From Pectobacterium aroidearum (GTDB taxonomy: Bacteria; Pseudomonadota; Gammaproteobacteria; Enterobacterales; Enterobacteriaceae): a DNA stretch of 64,000 nucleotides. The notes below the pieces were generated by a model. It made no database searches. It saw only the letters and a list, made by a program, of their open reading frames with translations, and was not told where the DNA came from. Position 1 is the stretch's first letter, and every line of letters starts with the position of its first letter. A program made the translations under genes and the position numbers. The stretch lies in contig NZ_CP065044.1 of NCBI RefSeq assembly GCF_015689195.1, positions 1,550,001 to 1,614,000 of the forward strand, written 5' to 3'. Shown one piece after another: positions 9,860 to 19,669 of the stretch.

Positions 9860-9893
9860 AAAAGCCCGCAAATATACATTGCGGGCTTTTTTT
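9860..9893 (+). terminator. Terminator of cysS
   Basis: AAAAGCCCGCAA pairs with TTGCGGGCTTTT and runs into a T-tract. The A-run on the left side means it could also terminate the convergent ybcJ transcript. Confidence 0.9.
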
Positions 9894-9916
9894 CACCATC
9901 ATTGCCGTCTTAAGCG

Positions 9917-10129
9917 TTAGTCGGCGATTTTTACCGTTTCACCGTTGAACTGAACGGTTTGCCCGGCGACGATCTTGCAGCGCTTGCGTGTTTCTATCTG
10001 GCCGTCAACGGTCACGTCACCTGCGGCGATAGCCAGCTTAGCCGTCGCGCCGCTTTCACTCCAGCCCAGCAATTTCAAGAGATCGCACAGTTCAACGTGC
10101 GGATGTTTTTCAAGATTAAAGGTTGCCAT
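9917..10129 (-). CDS. ybcJ: S4-domain RNA-binding protein YbcJ
   Basis: A 70-residue protein made of one S4-like RNA-binding fold: HPHVELCDLLKLLGWSESGATAKLAIAAGDVTVDG with the typical basic loop ETRKRCKIVAGQTV. Length and content match E. coli YbcJ, which also neighbours folD. It is probably ribosome- or RNA-associated, with no defined reaction. It lies 32 bp downstream of folD on the same strand and is likely co-transcribed. Confidence 0.9.
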   Translation of the reverse strand: MATFNLEKHPHVELCDLLKLLGWSESGATAKLAIAAGDVTVDGQIETRKRCKIVAGQTVQFNGETVKIAD

Positions 10130-10161
10130 AAGTTCCTGCTTATTCGTGTTTGACTCGCCAG

Positions 10162-11025
10162 TTATTCGGCGTGGTCATGGTACTCTTCGCACGCCTGCAG
10201 CGTGTTTTGAATCAGTGTGGCAACGGTCATAGGGCCGACGCCGCCCGGCACAGGACTGATGTAAGACGCTCTTTCCTGTGCGGTTTCAAATTCCACATCG
10301 CCGACGACTTTGCCGCTTTCCAGACGATTGATACCTACGTCCAGCACGATTGCACCCGGTTTAATCCATTCGCCAGGAATGAAGCCCGGTTTACCCACGG
10401 CGACAACCAGCAGATCGGCATTTTCAATATGGTGGCGCAGATTTTTGGTGAAACGGTGTGTGACGGTAGTGGTGCAGCCTGCCAGCAGCAGTTCCAGACT
10501 CATCGGACGGCCAACAATATTAGACGCGCCGACGACAACGGCATTCAGGCCGAAGGTGTCGATATTATAACGTTCCAGCAGCGTGATGATGCCGCGTGGC
10601 GTACAGGCGCGTAGCAGCGGCGCGCGCTGGCACAGGCGACCGACGTTGTAAGGATGGAAGCCATCAACATCTTTACTTGGCGCGATGCGTTCGATCACTT
10701 TGGTGTTATCAATGCCCTCTGGCAGCGGAAGCTGGACCAGAATACCGTCAATCGCCTGGTCGGCATTGAGCTGGTCGATAAGTGTTAACAGCTCTGATTC
10801 TGTTGTCGTGGCGGGTAAATCATAAGAGCGGGAGATAAAGCCGACTTCTTCACACACCTTGCGTTTGCTGGAGACGTAAATCTGTGATGCCGGATTCTCG
10901 CCGACCAGCACAACAGCCAGACCCGGTGCGCGTTTTCCTGCTGCCAAACGCTGTGTGACTCGTGCGGCAACTTCGTCTTTGACCTGCTGCGCAATCGTTT
11001 TACCATCAATAATCTTTGCTGCCAT
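10162..11025 (-). CDS. folD: Bifunctional methylenetetrahydrofolate dehydrogenase/methenyl-THF cyclohydrolase
   Basis: Cytoplasmic NADP-dependent enzyme of one-carbon metabolism interconverting 5,10-methylene-, methenyl- and 10-formyl-THF. It has 287 residues (E. coli 288). Seen are the [14 protein letters not shown] helix with the catalytic Tyr and Lys, [10 protein letters not shown], the Rossmann segment [13 protein letters not shown], and [15 protein letters not shown] near the end. Its 10-formyl-THF is a substrate for ArnA in the nearby arn operon, a metabolic link only. Confidence 0.96.
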   Translation of the reverse strand: MAAKIIDGKTIAQQVKDEVAARVTQRLAAGKRAPGLAVVLVGENPASQIYVSSKRKVCEEVGFISRSYDLPATTTESELLTLIDQLNADQAIDGILVQLPLPEGIDNTKVIERIAPSKDVDGFHPYNVGRLCQRAPLLRACTPRGIITLLERYNIDTFGLNAVVVGASNIVGRPMSLELLLAGCTTTVTHRFTKNLRHHIENADLLVVAVGKPGFIPGEWIKPGAIVLDVGINRLESGKVVGDVEFETAQERASYISPVPGGVGPMTVATLIQNTLQACEEYHDHAE

Positions 11026-11143
11026 CTGAGATGAGACCCATCAATGTGAAATAGGGGGGAGATGGCCGCTATTCTGTCAGAAGCTGCTCGTGCTGTCAGG
11101 CATTGCATCAACATTAATTGTTTCTACATTGAGATTTTTCTCG

Positions 11144-12691
11144 CTATTCGCTCACTTCGATACGGTTTTTGCCGCCATTTTTGGCGCGATACAGCGCGGC
11201 ATCGGCGATATCGATGACGGACGACGCGGTTGGCGGCGGAGTATCCACGCAGAACACGTAGACACCCGCGCTAATGGTGACGATTTTGTCTAGGAACAGC
11301 GTCGTTTCATGCGAAATTTTTTCTTCGCGCACTAAATCCAGTGCACGCTGAGCAAGCGTGGTGGCACCGTGCTTATCGGTGTCGGTGATGATGATAGCGA
11401 ACTCCTCGCCGCCATAGCGGGCGACCAAATCCTCTTTGCGCCTCGGCATGTTGCTCAGGATATTACCAATCTTACGCAGGCACTCATCGCCAGCCACATG
11501 CCCATAGTGATCGTTGTATTTCTTGAAGGCGTCGACATCGATCATGATGAGCGCCATACATTCCCGCGTTTCCGCCGCTCGCAATAGCGTTTGCTGTAGG
11601 AACATGTCGAATTGACGACGGTTGGCTAATCCCGTTAGGCCATCAAACAGCGCCAGCGTTTGCAGGGTATGGTTAACTGAGGTGAGTTCATCACGCACGA
11701 TGGTTAAATCGACCTGATTTTTCAAATTGATGCGAATTTGTCTCAGTACGATCAGGCCGAGCAGGACAATGGTGAACAGCAGGATGAGCGTAATGGCACC
11801 GTAAACCAGACTATCTGTTCTCCATTTTGCGAGCACTAAATTGAGGTCGTAGCCTGCTGCGATAACGATGGGGTAGCGCTTTAATTTGGTGTAGCCATAA
11901 ATCCGTTCGATGTGATCCAGCGTGGAGACGAATGTCGCTGTACCACTCTCGGACTGTTTCAGATGTTCTGAAAAGAGCGGACCGTTGGATACATTACGGT
12001 TGATGTATGAATCGTCGTAAGGCCGACCGTACAGAATCCTGCCATCGGACAGCAAGATAGCGAGCACATCCATGTTCCCCATGGAGTAGTACCCATAATA
12101 CTGTTTGAAATAGTTCAGCGAGAGGGTGGCAAGTAGCACGCCGTTAAAGCTGCCGTCTGGCTTATTGATGCGCATAGAGACGGGAATGATCAAATCGCCC
12201 GTAGAGCGACTCTGAATCACGCTGCCGATGTGCATGGTCTGGCTGACGTTGCTCTGGTGGTACTTGAAATATTCTCTGTCGGCGTTATTCGCATTTGCTG
12301 GTTTTGCTATCCCTGAGTTCACCAGCCACTCGCCTTTGTCGTCGTAAATGAAGATGCCATGCAACTGCGGCAGCGTCGCTTTACGATTTTTTAGAATATC
12401 GCCCAATCGGTTCAGCTGTGCGGGCGATTGACCATCCTGCTCGATACGCTCTTGTAAATCCTGTAACAATATGTCGACTTGTAAAAATGTATCTTCGGCA
12501 TGGCGTGCCAGTGACAACGACAGGTTTTTGGCGTTTCGCTCTGTGGAATCGATAAGCTGTTGGTGAGAGTTGAATACTGCCCATCCGTTCAGCGCCACTA
12601 CCGTGGTGATGATGAATAGCATAAAAATAATCATCAATTTTTGGAGCGGCATTTGATAGTGGCTGGCCTTGTCACGCGTGCTGACCTTCAT
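11144..12691 (-). CDS. Membrane-anchored diguanylate cyclase with periplasmic sensor domain
   Basis: About 515 residues. A first transmembrane helix (about residues 21-43) and a second near 298-320 enclose a periplasmic sensor region of about 250 residues, likely a Cache-type ligand domain. The cytoplasmic GGDEF domain carries ALFDGLTGLANRRQFD, the active-site loop RYGGEEFAII (GGEEF form, active in many cyclases) and an inhibitory-site RxxD (RKED) five residues before it. It should make cyclic di-GMP in response to an external signal, with product inhibition. Start: ATG 12691 (MKVSTRDK) follows GGAAGGA; an ATG at 12703 is also possible. It is monocistronic; the ligand is unknown. Confidence 0.88.
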   Translation of the reverse strand: MKVSTRDKASHYQMPLQKLMIIFMLFIITTVVALNGWAVFNSHQQLIDSTERNAKNLSLSLARHAEDTFLQVDILLQDLQERIEQDGQSPAQLNRLGDILKNRKATLPQLHGIFIYDDKGEWLVNSGIAKPANANNADREYFKYHQSNVSQTMHIGSVIQSRSTGDLIIPVSMRINKPDGSFNGVLLATLSLNYFKQYYGYYSMGNMDVLAILLSDGRILYGRPYDDSYINRNVSNGPLFSEHLKQSESGTATFVSTLDHIERIYGYTKLKRYPIVIAAGYDLNLVLAKWRTDSLVYGAITLILLFTIVLLGLIVLRQIRINLKNQVDLTIVRDELTSVNHTLQTLALFDGLTGLANRRQFDMFLQQTLLRAAETRECMALIMIDVDAFKKYNDHYGHVAGDECLRKIGNILSNMPRRKEDLVARYGGEEFAIIITDTDKHGATTLAQRALDLVREEKISHETTLFLDKIVTISAGVYVFCVDTPPPTASSVIDIADAALYRAKNGGKNRIEVSE

Positions 12692-12703
12692 TGTCCTTCC
12701 CAT

Positions 12704-13243
12704 CCTTAGCCAGAGAGATGACTGATGATAAGTGTAGACGTTCTTGTCGTTTGCGCTGTTATTGATGAGATTTGCTTATGATTTTTTGCCGGATTTTATC
12801 GAGCAATAAGTCGCTCTGATAATAAGGTAACCCCTCTGGATTTCGTCTCCATCTACCGTTGATAAAAACGCTAAAATAAATCGGTATCATCATGCTTATT
12901 TACTAAAATCATCTACGATAAATGACGTTGTGTTACATAACGTTATGAAAATTTATTTCTATGCTAACGATCAAGGTGAGTCACAAGGTGTAAGGAAATT
13001 TTTATTTGGCATTAAATACGCTATGTTTAATTGGCGTTTAACTGAAATTGCTAATGATAGGGCTATTGTATTTTTACGTTTCGGTTGATGAGAGTGACGG
13101 AGCATTCGTGAATGTAGATTGCTCATCACGATTAAGAAGGGCAAGAAATAAATTGAAATGTAACACCTCTATTCAGATTGAAAAATAAGAAAGATACTGC
13201 GGCGGAATATGGTTTCAGTCAGTGATGAAATAAAGAGCCCTTC
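12704..13243. other. Intergenic region between the diguanylate cyclase gene and ugd
   Basis: About 540 bp of divergent promoter space, AT-rich from about 12880. It holds a PhoP-like box (13024-13040). I see no convincing small gene or terminator. Confidence 0.5.
13024..13040 (+). promoter_or_regulatory. PhoP-box-like direct repeat upstream of ugd
   Basis: TGTTTA-N5-CGTTTA matches the PhoP box (T/G)GTTTA-N5-(T/G)GTTTA except for one base, in the direction of ugd and 203 bp before its start codon. ugd is PhoP- and PmrA-controlled in Salmonella, which supports the reading. The distance would require a long leader. Confidence 0.5.
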
Positions 13244-14410
13244 ATGAAAATAGCGATTAGCGGAACAGGTTATGTCGGTTTATCGAATGGATTATTATTG
13301 GCACAACAGCATCAGGTTGTGGCGTTAGATATTGTGGCTGAAAAAGTGGCGATGTTGAATCAACGCAAATCGCCGATTAATGACGCCGAGATTGAGCGTT
13401 TTTTACAACACGAAACGCTAAATTTTTCCGCTACGCTGGATAAGCATGAAGCGTATGCCGATGCGCAGTTCGTGATTATCGCTACGCCGACAGATTACGA
13501 TCCACACACTAACTATTTCAACACGTCGTCGGTAGAGGCGGTCATTCGCGATGTGCTGGCGATTAACCCACAGGCCATTATGGTGATTAAATCGACGGTG
13601 CCTGTTGGTTTCACCGAGAAAATCAGCCAGCAGTTGGATACTGATAACATCATTTTTTCGCCCGAGTTTTTGCGCGAAGGAAAGGCGTTGTACGACAACC
13701 TTTACCCGTCGCGGATTGTCGTGGGTGAGCGGTCGGAAAGAGCCCGTTTTTTCGCTAACCTATTGATGGAATGTGCATTAAAAAAAGATATTCGCGTGCT
13801 GTTTACCGACCCGACAGAGGCCGAGGCGATAAAACTGTTTGCGAATACCTTCCTGGCGATGCGTGTCGCCTACTTTAATGAATTGGACAGCTATGCTGAA
13901 TCGCTGGGGTTGAATACCCGGCAGATTATTGAAGGTGTGTGCCTCGATCCGCGTATTGGCAACTACTACAACAATCCTTCTTTCGGCTACGGCGGCTACT
14001 GTTTGCCGAAGGATACCCGGCAGCTTTTGGCTAACTATCGTACTGTTCCGAATAACCTTATCAAGGCTATCGTGGACGCTAACCATACGCGGAAAGACTT
14101 CATTGCCGATACGATTATCCGTCGCCATCCGAAAATCGTCGGCGTTCATCGTCTCATCATGAAGGCGGGGTCGGATAATTTTCGCTTTTCTTCCATTCAG
14201 GGCATTATGAAAAGAATAAAAGCGAAAGGAATCAATGTCGTGGTTTATGAACCTGGGATTGATGATGATAATTTCCTGGATTTCCCCGTCATTCACCAAC
14301 TCGACAGTTTCAAACAACAGTGTGACATTATTATTACCAACCGCTATGCCGACGAATTAAAAGATGTAATAGGAAAGGTTTATACAAGGGACTTATTTGG
14401 TGAGGATTGA
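13244..14410 (+). CDS. ugd: UDP-glucose 6-dehydrogenase
   Basis: Oxidises UDP-glucose twice with NAD+ to UDP-glucuronate, the precursor consumed by ArnA. It has 388 residues, as in the short enterobacterial form. The N-terminal Rossmann motif is [10 protein letters not shown], followed by [11 protein letters not shown] and [15 protein letters not shown]; the catalytic cysteine is in [11 protein letters not shown], and the C-terminal UDP-binding domain ends near EYTRDLFG-like YTRDLFGED. It lies just upstream of arnBCADTEF, so the window holds the whole route from UDP-glucose to L-Ara4N-lipid A. Confidence 0.95.
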   Translation: MKIAISGTGYVGLSNGLLLAQQHQVVALDIVAEKVAMLNQRKSPINDAEIERFLQHETLNFSATLDKHEAYADAQFVIIATPTDYDPHTNYFNTSSVEAVIRDVLAINPQAIMVIKSTVPVGFTEKISQQLDTDNIIFSPEFLREGKALYDNLYPSRIVVGERSERARFFANLLMECALKKDIRVLFTDPTEAEAIKLFANTFLAMRVAYFNELDSYAESLGLNTRQIIEGVCLDPRIGNYYNNPSFGYGGYCLPKDTRQLLANYRTVPNNLIKAIVDANHTRKDFIADTIIRRHPKIVGVHRLIMKAGSDNFRFSSIQGIMKRIKAKGINVVVYEPGIDDDNFLDFPVIHQLDSFKQQCDIIITNRYADELKDVIGKVYTRDLFGED

Positions 14411-14544
14411 TTTCTTGTCGTAAATCAATAAATCGACATTTCGCTATTCGAGAAAAGTTCATTTTTGCATTGTAATTAATTATGTCTTCTTGCCGCTTTG
14501 TGATGTTGTGCGGTTTATCTGTGATTTTATGATTGTCGCAATAA

Positions 14545-14561
14545 ATTAAGGTTGGCTTAAG
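14545..14561 (+). promoter_or_regulatory. PmrA box of the arn operon
   Basis: ATTAAG-GTTGG-CTTAAG fits the PmrA/BasR consensus HTTAAK-N5-HTTAAK at every constrained position. It ends 61 bp before the arnB start, with a -10-like TATTTA starting about 9 bp further downstream. The arn operon is the classical PmrA target. Confidence 0.8.
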
Positions 14562-14622
14562 GCTTCATTATTTAGACTGCTTAATGATGATTTGTCGCCA
14601 TTATTTATTTTGGGAATACGTT

Positions 14623-15771
14623 ATGACGGATTTTTTGCCTTTTTCCCGCCCAAGCATGGGCGAAGAGGAAATTGCTGCCGTGGCGGAGGTATTACGTTCC
14701 GGCTGGATAACTACAGGGCCGAAATGTCAGCAATTAGAACAGGCGTTTTGCCAGCAGGTCGGGTGCCGACAGGCGATTGCGGTTAGCTCTGCGACGGGGG
14801 GGATGCACGTTACGCTGATGGCGCTTGGGATTGGCCCCGGCGACGAAGTGATTACGCCGTCCCAGACCTGGGTTTCGACCGTCAATATGATTACGCTCCT
14901 GGGGGCGGAACCGGTGATGGTGGACGTGGATCGGCATACGCTGATGGTGCGACCGCAGGATATCGAGGCGGCTATCACACCGAAAACCAAGGCGATTATT
15001 CCCGTGCACTATGCCGGTGCGCCAGCCGATCTGACGGCGCTGCGTGCTCTGAGCGAACGCTATAGCATTCCGCTGATTGAGGATGCGGCGCATGCCGTGG
15101 GTACGCAGTATCGCGATGAGTGGATCGGCGCGCGTGGAACCGCCATTTTCTCGTTTCACGCGATTAAAAATATCACCTGTGCGGAAGGTGGCATGGTGGT
15201 GACGGACGACGAGGCTCTTGCCGAACGCATACGTAGCCTGAAGTTTCACGGGCTGGGCGTTGATGCGTTCGACAGGCAGCGACAGGGGCGCAAGCCACAG
15301 GCTGAAGTGGTAACGCCGGGGTTTAAATACAATCTGGCGGATATCAATGCGGCGATTGCGCTGGTGCAACTGGATAAGCTCCCGGCGATCAACGCCCGCC
15401 GTCAGCAGCTTGCCGCCCGTTATCTTACCCAACTGCGTTCGCTGCCGCTCCAGCCGCTGGCTGTTCCCGATTATCCCCATTTGCATGCCTGGCATCTATT
15501 TATGGTGCGCGTGGATGAAACGCGGTGCGGCATCTCGCGCGATGGCCTGATGGCGGCACTACAAACGCACGGCATTGGCACCGGACTGCATTTCAGAGCG
15601 GTGCACACGCAGAAATATTACCGTGAGCGCTATCCCCATTTGCACCTGCCGGAAACGGAGTGGAATTCGGCGTCGCTGATGACGCTGCCGCTATTCCCTG
15701 ATATGCAGGATAGCGATGTCGATCGCGTCGTCGCGGCGCTAACCTCGATTCTGGAGTCTGTTCGTGATTGA
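14623..15771 (+). CDS. arnB: UDP-4-amino-4-deoxy-L-arabinose aminotransferase
   Basis: PLP enzyme that converts UDP-Ara4O to UDP-Ara4N with glutamate as amino donor, second step of L-Ara4N synthesis in the cytoplasm. It has 382 residues. It starts [17 protein letters not shown], the family's usual N-terminus; the PLP pocket includes [21 protein letters not shown] and the Schiff-base lysine in [14 protein letters not shown]. The ATG at 14623 is preferred over an in-frame ATG at 14584 that would add 13 atypical residues. It overlaps arnC by 8 bp and heads an arnBCADTEF operon controlled by a PmrA box. Confidence 0.96.
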   Translation: MTDFLPFSRPSMGEEEIAAVAEVLRSGWITTGPKCQQLEQAFCQQVGCRQAIAVSSATGGMHVTLMALGIGPGDEVITPSQTWVSTVNMITLLGAEPVMVDVDRHTLMVRPQDIEAAITPKTKAIIPVHYAGAPADLTALRALSERYSIPLIEDAAHAVGTQYRDEWIGARGTAIFSFHAIKNITCAEGGMVVTDDEALAERIRSLKFHGLGVDAFDRQRQGRKPQAEVVTPGFKYNLADINAAIALVQLDKLPAINARRQQLAARYLTQLRSLPLQPLAVPDYPHLHAWHLFMVRVDETRCGISRDGLMAALQTHGIGTGLHFRAVHTQKYYRERYPHLHLPETEWNSASLMTLPLFPDMQDSDVDRVVAALTSILESVRD

Positions 15772-16747
15772 TGACATCAAAAATGTGTCCGTTGTAATTC
15801 CCGTTTATAACGAAGAAGAGAGCCTGCCGGTGCTGATTGAACGCACGCTGGCGGCCTGTCGGCAGATCGGTAAACCCTGGGAAATTATTCTGGTTGATGA
15901 TGGTAGCAGCGATCGCTCGGCGGAACTGCTGACTGAGGCGGCGAGCGACCCGGAAAAGCACATTATTGCCGTATTGCTGAACCGTAACTATGGTCAGCAC
16001 TCGGCCATCATGGCTGGATTCCAGCAAGCGGTAGGCGATGTGGTCATTACGCTGGATGCCGATTTGCAAAACCCGCCGGAGGAAATTCCACGGCTGGTGG
16101 AGTATGCCGCGCAAGGCTATGACGTGGTCGGCACTGTGCGAGCCAACCGGCAGGATTCACTATTCCGCAAAGTGGCCTCGAAAACCATCAACATGATGAT
16201 CCGGCGTTCGACGGGGAAATCTATGGCGGATTACGGCTGTATGCTGCGTGCTTATCGTCGCCACATCGTTAGCGCGATGCTGCACTGCCATGAACGCAGC
16301 ACCTTTATTCCTATTCTGGCCAACACCTTTGCGCGGAAAACCATTGAGATCGACGTGATGCACGCCGAACGCGAATTCGGCACGTCCAAATACAGTTTTC
16401 TGAAGCTGATTAACCTGATGTACGACCTGCTGACCTGCCTGACGACGACGCCGCTGCGCATACTCAGCCTGATTGGCAGCGTCGTTGCGCTGTCGGGTTT
16501 CCTGTTGGCGCTGCTGTTGATCGGCCTGCGTTTGTTTTTAGGGGCAGAGTGGGCGGCAGAGGGCGTGTTCACGCTGTTTGCCGTGCTGTTCATGTTTATC
16601 GGCGCGCAGTTCGTCGGGATGGGGCTATTGGGGGAATACATTGGTCGTATCTATACCGATGTGCGTGCCCGGCCACGCTATTTTGTGCAAAAAACAGTGA
16701 GCGCGGCAACGCCACTGACCACCAGTTTACGGGATGAAGAAGAATGA
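15764..16747 (+). CDS. arnC: Undecaprenyl-phosphate 4-deoxy-4-formamido-L-arabinose transferase
   Basis: GT2-family enzyme that transfers Ara4FN from its UDP form to undecaprenyl phosphate at the cytoplasmic face of the inner membrane. It has 327 residues. Motifs seen: [36 protein letters not shown] (metal-binding DxD type), then two C-terminal transmembrane helices near residues 235-257 and 268-292. It uses a GTG start inside the arnB 3' end; the nearby ATG at 15771 is out of frame. It overlaps arnA by 4 bp. Confidence 0.96.
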   Translation: MIDDIKNVSVVIPVYNEEESLPVLIERTLAACRQIGKPWEIILVDDGSSDRSAELLTEAASDPEKHIIAVLLNRNYGQHSAIMAGFQQAVGDVVITLDADLQNPPEEIPRLVEYAAQGYDVVGTVRANRQDSLFRKVASKTINMMIRRSTGKSMADYGCMLRAYRRHIVSAMLHCHERSTFIPILANTFARKTIEIDVMHAEREFGTSKYSFLKLINLMYDLLTCLTTTPLRILSLIGSVVALSGFLLALLLIGLRLFLGAEWAAEGVFTLFAVLFMFIGAQFVGMGLLGEYIGRIYTDVRARPRYFVQKTVSAATPLTTSLRDEEE

Positions 16748-18762
16748 AAGCGATCGTATTTGCCTACCATGATATCGGCTGCGTCGGCCTTGAGGCGTTA
16801 AAGCTTGCCGGTTATGAGATTCAGGCGGTGTTCACGCACAGCGATGCACCGGGTGAGAACCACTTCTATGCGTCGGTGGCGAAAGCGGCAGCCGAGATGG
16901 ATGTGCCGGTGTTTGCTCCGGAAGACGTTAACCATCCGCTCTGGGTGAACCGTATTCGGGAACTGGCGCCGGATGTGATTTTTTCCTTCTATTACCGCAC
17001 GCTGTTAAGCGACGATATTCTTCAGTTGCCGTCGTTTGGCGCATTCAATCTGCATGGATCTCTGCTGCCGCGCTACCGTGGACGGGCACCGGTGAATTGG
17101 GTGCTGGTGAACGGTGAAACGCAGACGGGCGTGACGCTGCACAAGATGGTGTCACGCGCCGATGCTGGCGATATCGTTGCTCAGTCCGTGGTGGCGATTG
17201 ACGATGAAGACACCGCGCTGACGTTGCATGGAAAATGTCGTACTGCCGCTGCGGCTTTACTGGCGCAGCAGCTCCCGCTGATCCGCTCGCGTGAGATTAT
17301 GCTGACGCCGCAGGATGAGAGTCAGGCTAGCTATTTCGGACGTCGTACCGCGGCAGACGGGCTGATCGATTGGCAAAAAAGCGCCCGTGAGATCAACAAT
17401 CTGATCCGCGCGGTGACGGAGCCGTATCCGGGGGCGTTTACGTTCCTCGGCGAGCGCAAAGTGGTTATCTGGCGTGCCCGCGTGCTGAAAAACGACAGTA
17501 TGAAAGCCAATGGCGTGAAGCAGGAACCAGGCTCGATTATCTCGACATCGCCGCTGGTCGTGTCCTGCGGTGAAGATGCACTTGAGATCGTCAGCGGACA
17601 GAGCGAGTCCGGGCTGTATATGTCGGGTAGCCGACTGGCGGCGGAAATGGGCATGGTGCCACAGGCGAAACTGGGTAACCTTGCCAGCCGTGTGCAACGA
17701 CGCCGCACGCGCGTCCTGATCCTCGGCGTGAACGGTTTTATCGGTAATCACCTGACCGAACGCCTGCTGCGCGACGATCGCTATGAAATTTACGGACTGG
17801 ATATCAGTTCGGATGCCATCGCCCGTTTTCTTGGCGATCCGCGTTTCCATTTTGTGGAAGGCGATATCAGCATTCATAACGAATGGATCGAATATCACAT
17901 CAAGAAATGCGATGTCATTTTGCCGCTGGTGGCGATTGCAACGCCTATCGAATACACCCGTAATCCACTGCGCGTGTTTGAGCTGGATTTTGAAGAAAAC
18001 CTGAAAATCGTGCGCGACTGCGTGCGCTACAACAAACGCATTGTCTTCCCGTCCACCTCAGAAGTGTACGGCATGTGTGATGACAAAGAGTTTGATGAAG
18101 ATACCTCACGCCTGATTGTCGGGCCGATCAACAAGCAGCGCTGGATTTACTCTGTGTCCAAGCAACTGCTGGATCGGGTGATTTGGGCGTACGGCGCGAA
18201 AAATGGCCTGCGTTTCACGTTGTTCCGTCCGTTTAACTGGATGGGGCCGCGTCTGGATACGCTGGACGCCGCGCGAATCGGCAGTTCCCGGGCAATTACC
18301 CAGTTGATCCTCAATCTGGTGGAAGGATCGCCGATCAAGCTGGTGGACGGCGGAGCACAGAAACGCTGCTTTACCGACATTCACGATGGTATTGAGGCGT
18401 TGTTCCGTATTATTGAAAACCGCAACGGTCAGTGTGACGGGCAGATTATCAACATCGGCAATCCGCACAATGAAGCCAGTATCCGTGAACTGGGCGACAT
18501 GCTGCTGACCAGCTTTAATGCCCACCCGCTGCGCGATCGTTTCCCGCCGTTCGCCGGATTCATTGAAGTGGAAAGCAGCAGCTATTACGGCAAAGGGTAT
18601 CAGGATGTGGCGCATCGCACGCCGAGCATTCGTAACGCCAAACGGCTGCTGGAATGGGAACCGACGGTGAAGATGGAGCAAACCGTCGCGGAAACGCTAG
18701 ACTATTTCCTGCGTACCGTTGATCCCCAGCACGCCGATAACGTCACGGATACGCAGGGATGA
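16744..18762 (+). CDS. arnA: Bifunctional UDP-glucuronate decarboxylase/UDP-Ara4N formyltransferase
   Basis: Two-domain cytoplasmic enzyme of 672 residues. The N-terminal formyltransferase half carries [19 protein letters not shown] with the catalytic Asn and His, and uses 10-formyl-THF to formylate UDP-Ara4N. The C-terminal short-chain dehydrogenase half begins at about residue 320 with [17 protein letters not shown] and has the Ser/Tyr/Lys set in PSTSEVYG and [10 protein letters not shown]; it oxidatively decarboxylates UDP-glucuronate to UDP-Ara4O. It overlaps both neighbours by 4 bp, a sign of translational coupling. Confidence 0.97.
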   Translation: MKAIVFAYHDIGCVGLEALKLAGYEIQAVFTHSDAPGENHFYASVAKAAAEMDVPVFAPEDVNHPLWVNRIRELAPDVIFSFYYRTLLSDDILQLPSFGAFNLHGSLLPRYRGRAPVNWVLVNGETQTGVTLHKMVSRADAGDIVAQSVVAIDDEDTALTLHGKCRTAAAALLAQQLPLIRSREIMLTPQDESQASYFGRRTAADGLIDWQKSAREINNLIRAVTEPYPGAFTFLGERKVVIWRARVLKNDSMKANGVKQEPGSIISTSPLVVSCGEDALEIVSGQSESGLYMSGSRLAAEMGMVPQAKLGNLASRVQRRRTRVLILGVNGFIGNHLTERLLRDDRYEIYGLDISSDAIARFLGDPRFHFVEGDISIHNEWIEYHIKKCDVILPLVAIATPIEYTRNPLRVFELDFEENLKIVRDCVRYNKRIVFPSTSEVYGMCDDKEFDEDTSRLIVGPINKQRWIYSVSKQLLDRVIWAYGAKNGLRFTLFRPFNWMGPRLDTLDAARIGSSRAITQLILNLVEGSPIKLVDGGAQKRCFTDIHDGIEALFRIIENRNGQCDGQIINIGNPHNEASIRELGDMLLTSFNAHPLRDRFPPFAGFIEVESSSYYGKGYQDVAHRTPSIRNAKRLLEWEPTVKMEQTVAETLDYFLRTVDPQHADNVTDTQG

Positions 18763-19652
18763 CGCGCGTTGGCCTGCGAATTGATGTCGATACCTGGCGC
18801 GGTACGCGGGACGGCGTGCCCGCGCTGCTGAAGGTGCTGGCGGAGTTCGACACTCAGGCGAGTTTCTTTTTTAGCGTCGGTCCGGACAACATGGGGCGCC
18901 ACCTGTGGCGTCTGCTGCGCCCACGCTTTTTATGGAAGATGCTGCGCTCCAGCGCGGCCTCGCTCTACGGCTGGGATATTTTGCTGGCCGGCACGGCGTG
19001 GCCGGGGCGTCATATTGGCGCACGGTTTGGCTCGTTAATCCGCCAGACGTACGACGCCGGGCATGAAGTGGGGTTACATGCCTGGGATCATCACGGCTGG
19101 CAGGCGAATGTCGCTCGTTGGTCGGATGCGCAACTGGCTGCGCAGTTCCGTGAAGGCATGGACGCGCTGACGCCGATGCTGCCAGCGCCGGTACGCTGTT
19201 CTGCGGTGGCGGGTTGGCGAGCCGATCCGCGCGTCGTTGAGATGAAACAGCGCTGGGATCTGGACTATAACAGCGACTGTCGCGGCACCCGACCTTTTCG
19301 GCCGCGCCTGAAAAACGGTGAGTTGGGCACTGTGCAGATCCCGGTTACGCTGCCGACCTACGATGAAGTCATTGGTGAGCGCGTGAGCGACGACGAATTC
19401 AACGACTTTATTCTTGAGGCGATCCAGCAGGATCGCGGCGTGCCGGTCTACACCATCCATGCGGAAGTGGAAGGGGGCGTGAAGCTGGCGCTGTTTCGCC
19501 AGTTGCTGCTTCGAGCCCGTCAGCAGCACATCGAATTTTGTCCACTTTCTTCATTACTGCCTGATGACCGAGCGACGTTACCCGTCGGGCGAATTGTACG
19601 CGCGCCGTTTCCCGGACGGGAAGGGTGGCTTGGCGTGCAAACGGAAGAATAA
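18759..19652 (+). CDS. arnD: 4-deoxy-4-formamido-L-arabinose-phosphoundecaprenol deformylase
   Basis: NodB-type polysaccharide deacetylase fold, 297 residues. It removes the formyl group from undecaprenyl-phosphate-Ara4FN, making the transfer cycle irreversible. Seen are [18 protein letters not shown] at the N-terminus (metal-binding Asp) and [13 protein letters not shown] (the metal His pair), with [11 protein letters not shown] carrying the conserved Arg. The 4-bp overlap with arnA keeps it in the arn operon. Confidence 0.95.
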   Translation: MTRVGLRIDVDTWRGTRDGVPALLKVLAEFDTQASFFFSVGPDNMGRHLWRLLRPRFLWKMLRSSAASLYGWDILLAGTAWPGRHIGARFGSLIRQTYDAGHEVGLHAWDHHGWQANVARWSDAQLAAQFREGMDALTPMLPAPVRCSAVAGWRADPRVVEMKQRWDLDYNSDCRGTRPFRPRLKNGELGTVQIPVTLPTYDEVIGERVSDDEFNDFILEAIQQDRGVPVYTIHAEVEGGVKLALFRQLLLRARQQHIEFCPLSSLLPDDRATLPVGRIVRAPFPGREGWLGVQTEE

Positions 19653-19669
19653 ATAAAGCAGGAGATAGC

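Noticed and set aside
14734-15495. Long antisense frame (253 codons) within arnB
   Set aside because: It is a shadow of arnB codon bias: rich in Arg, His and Gln with no domain-like pattern. The same applies to 54954-55688 inside outE.
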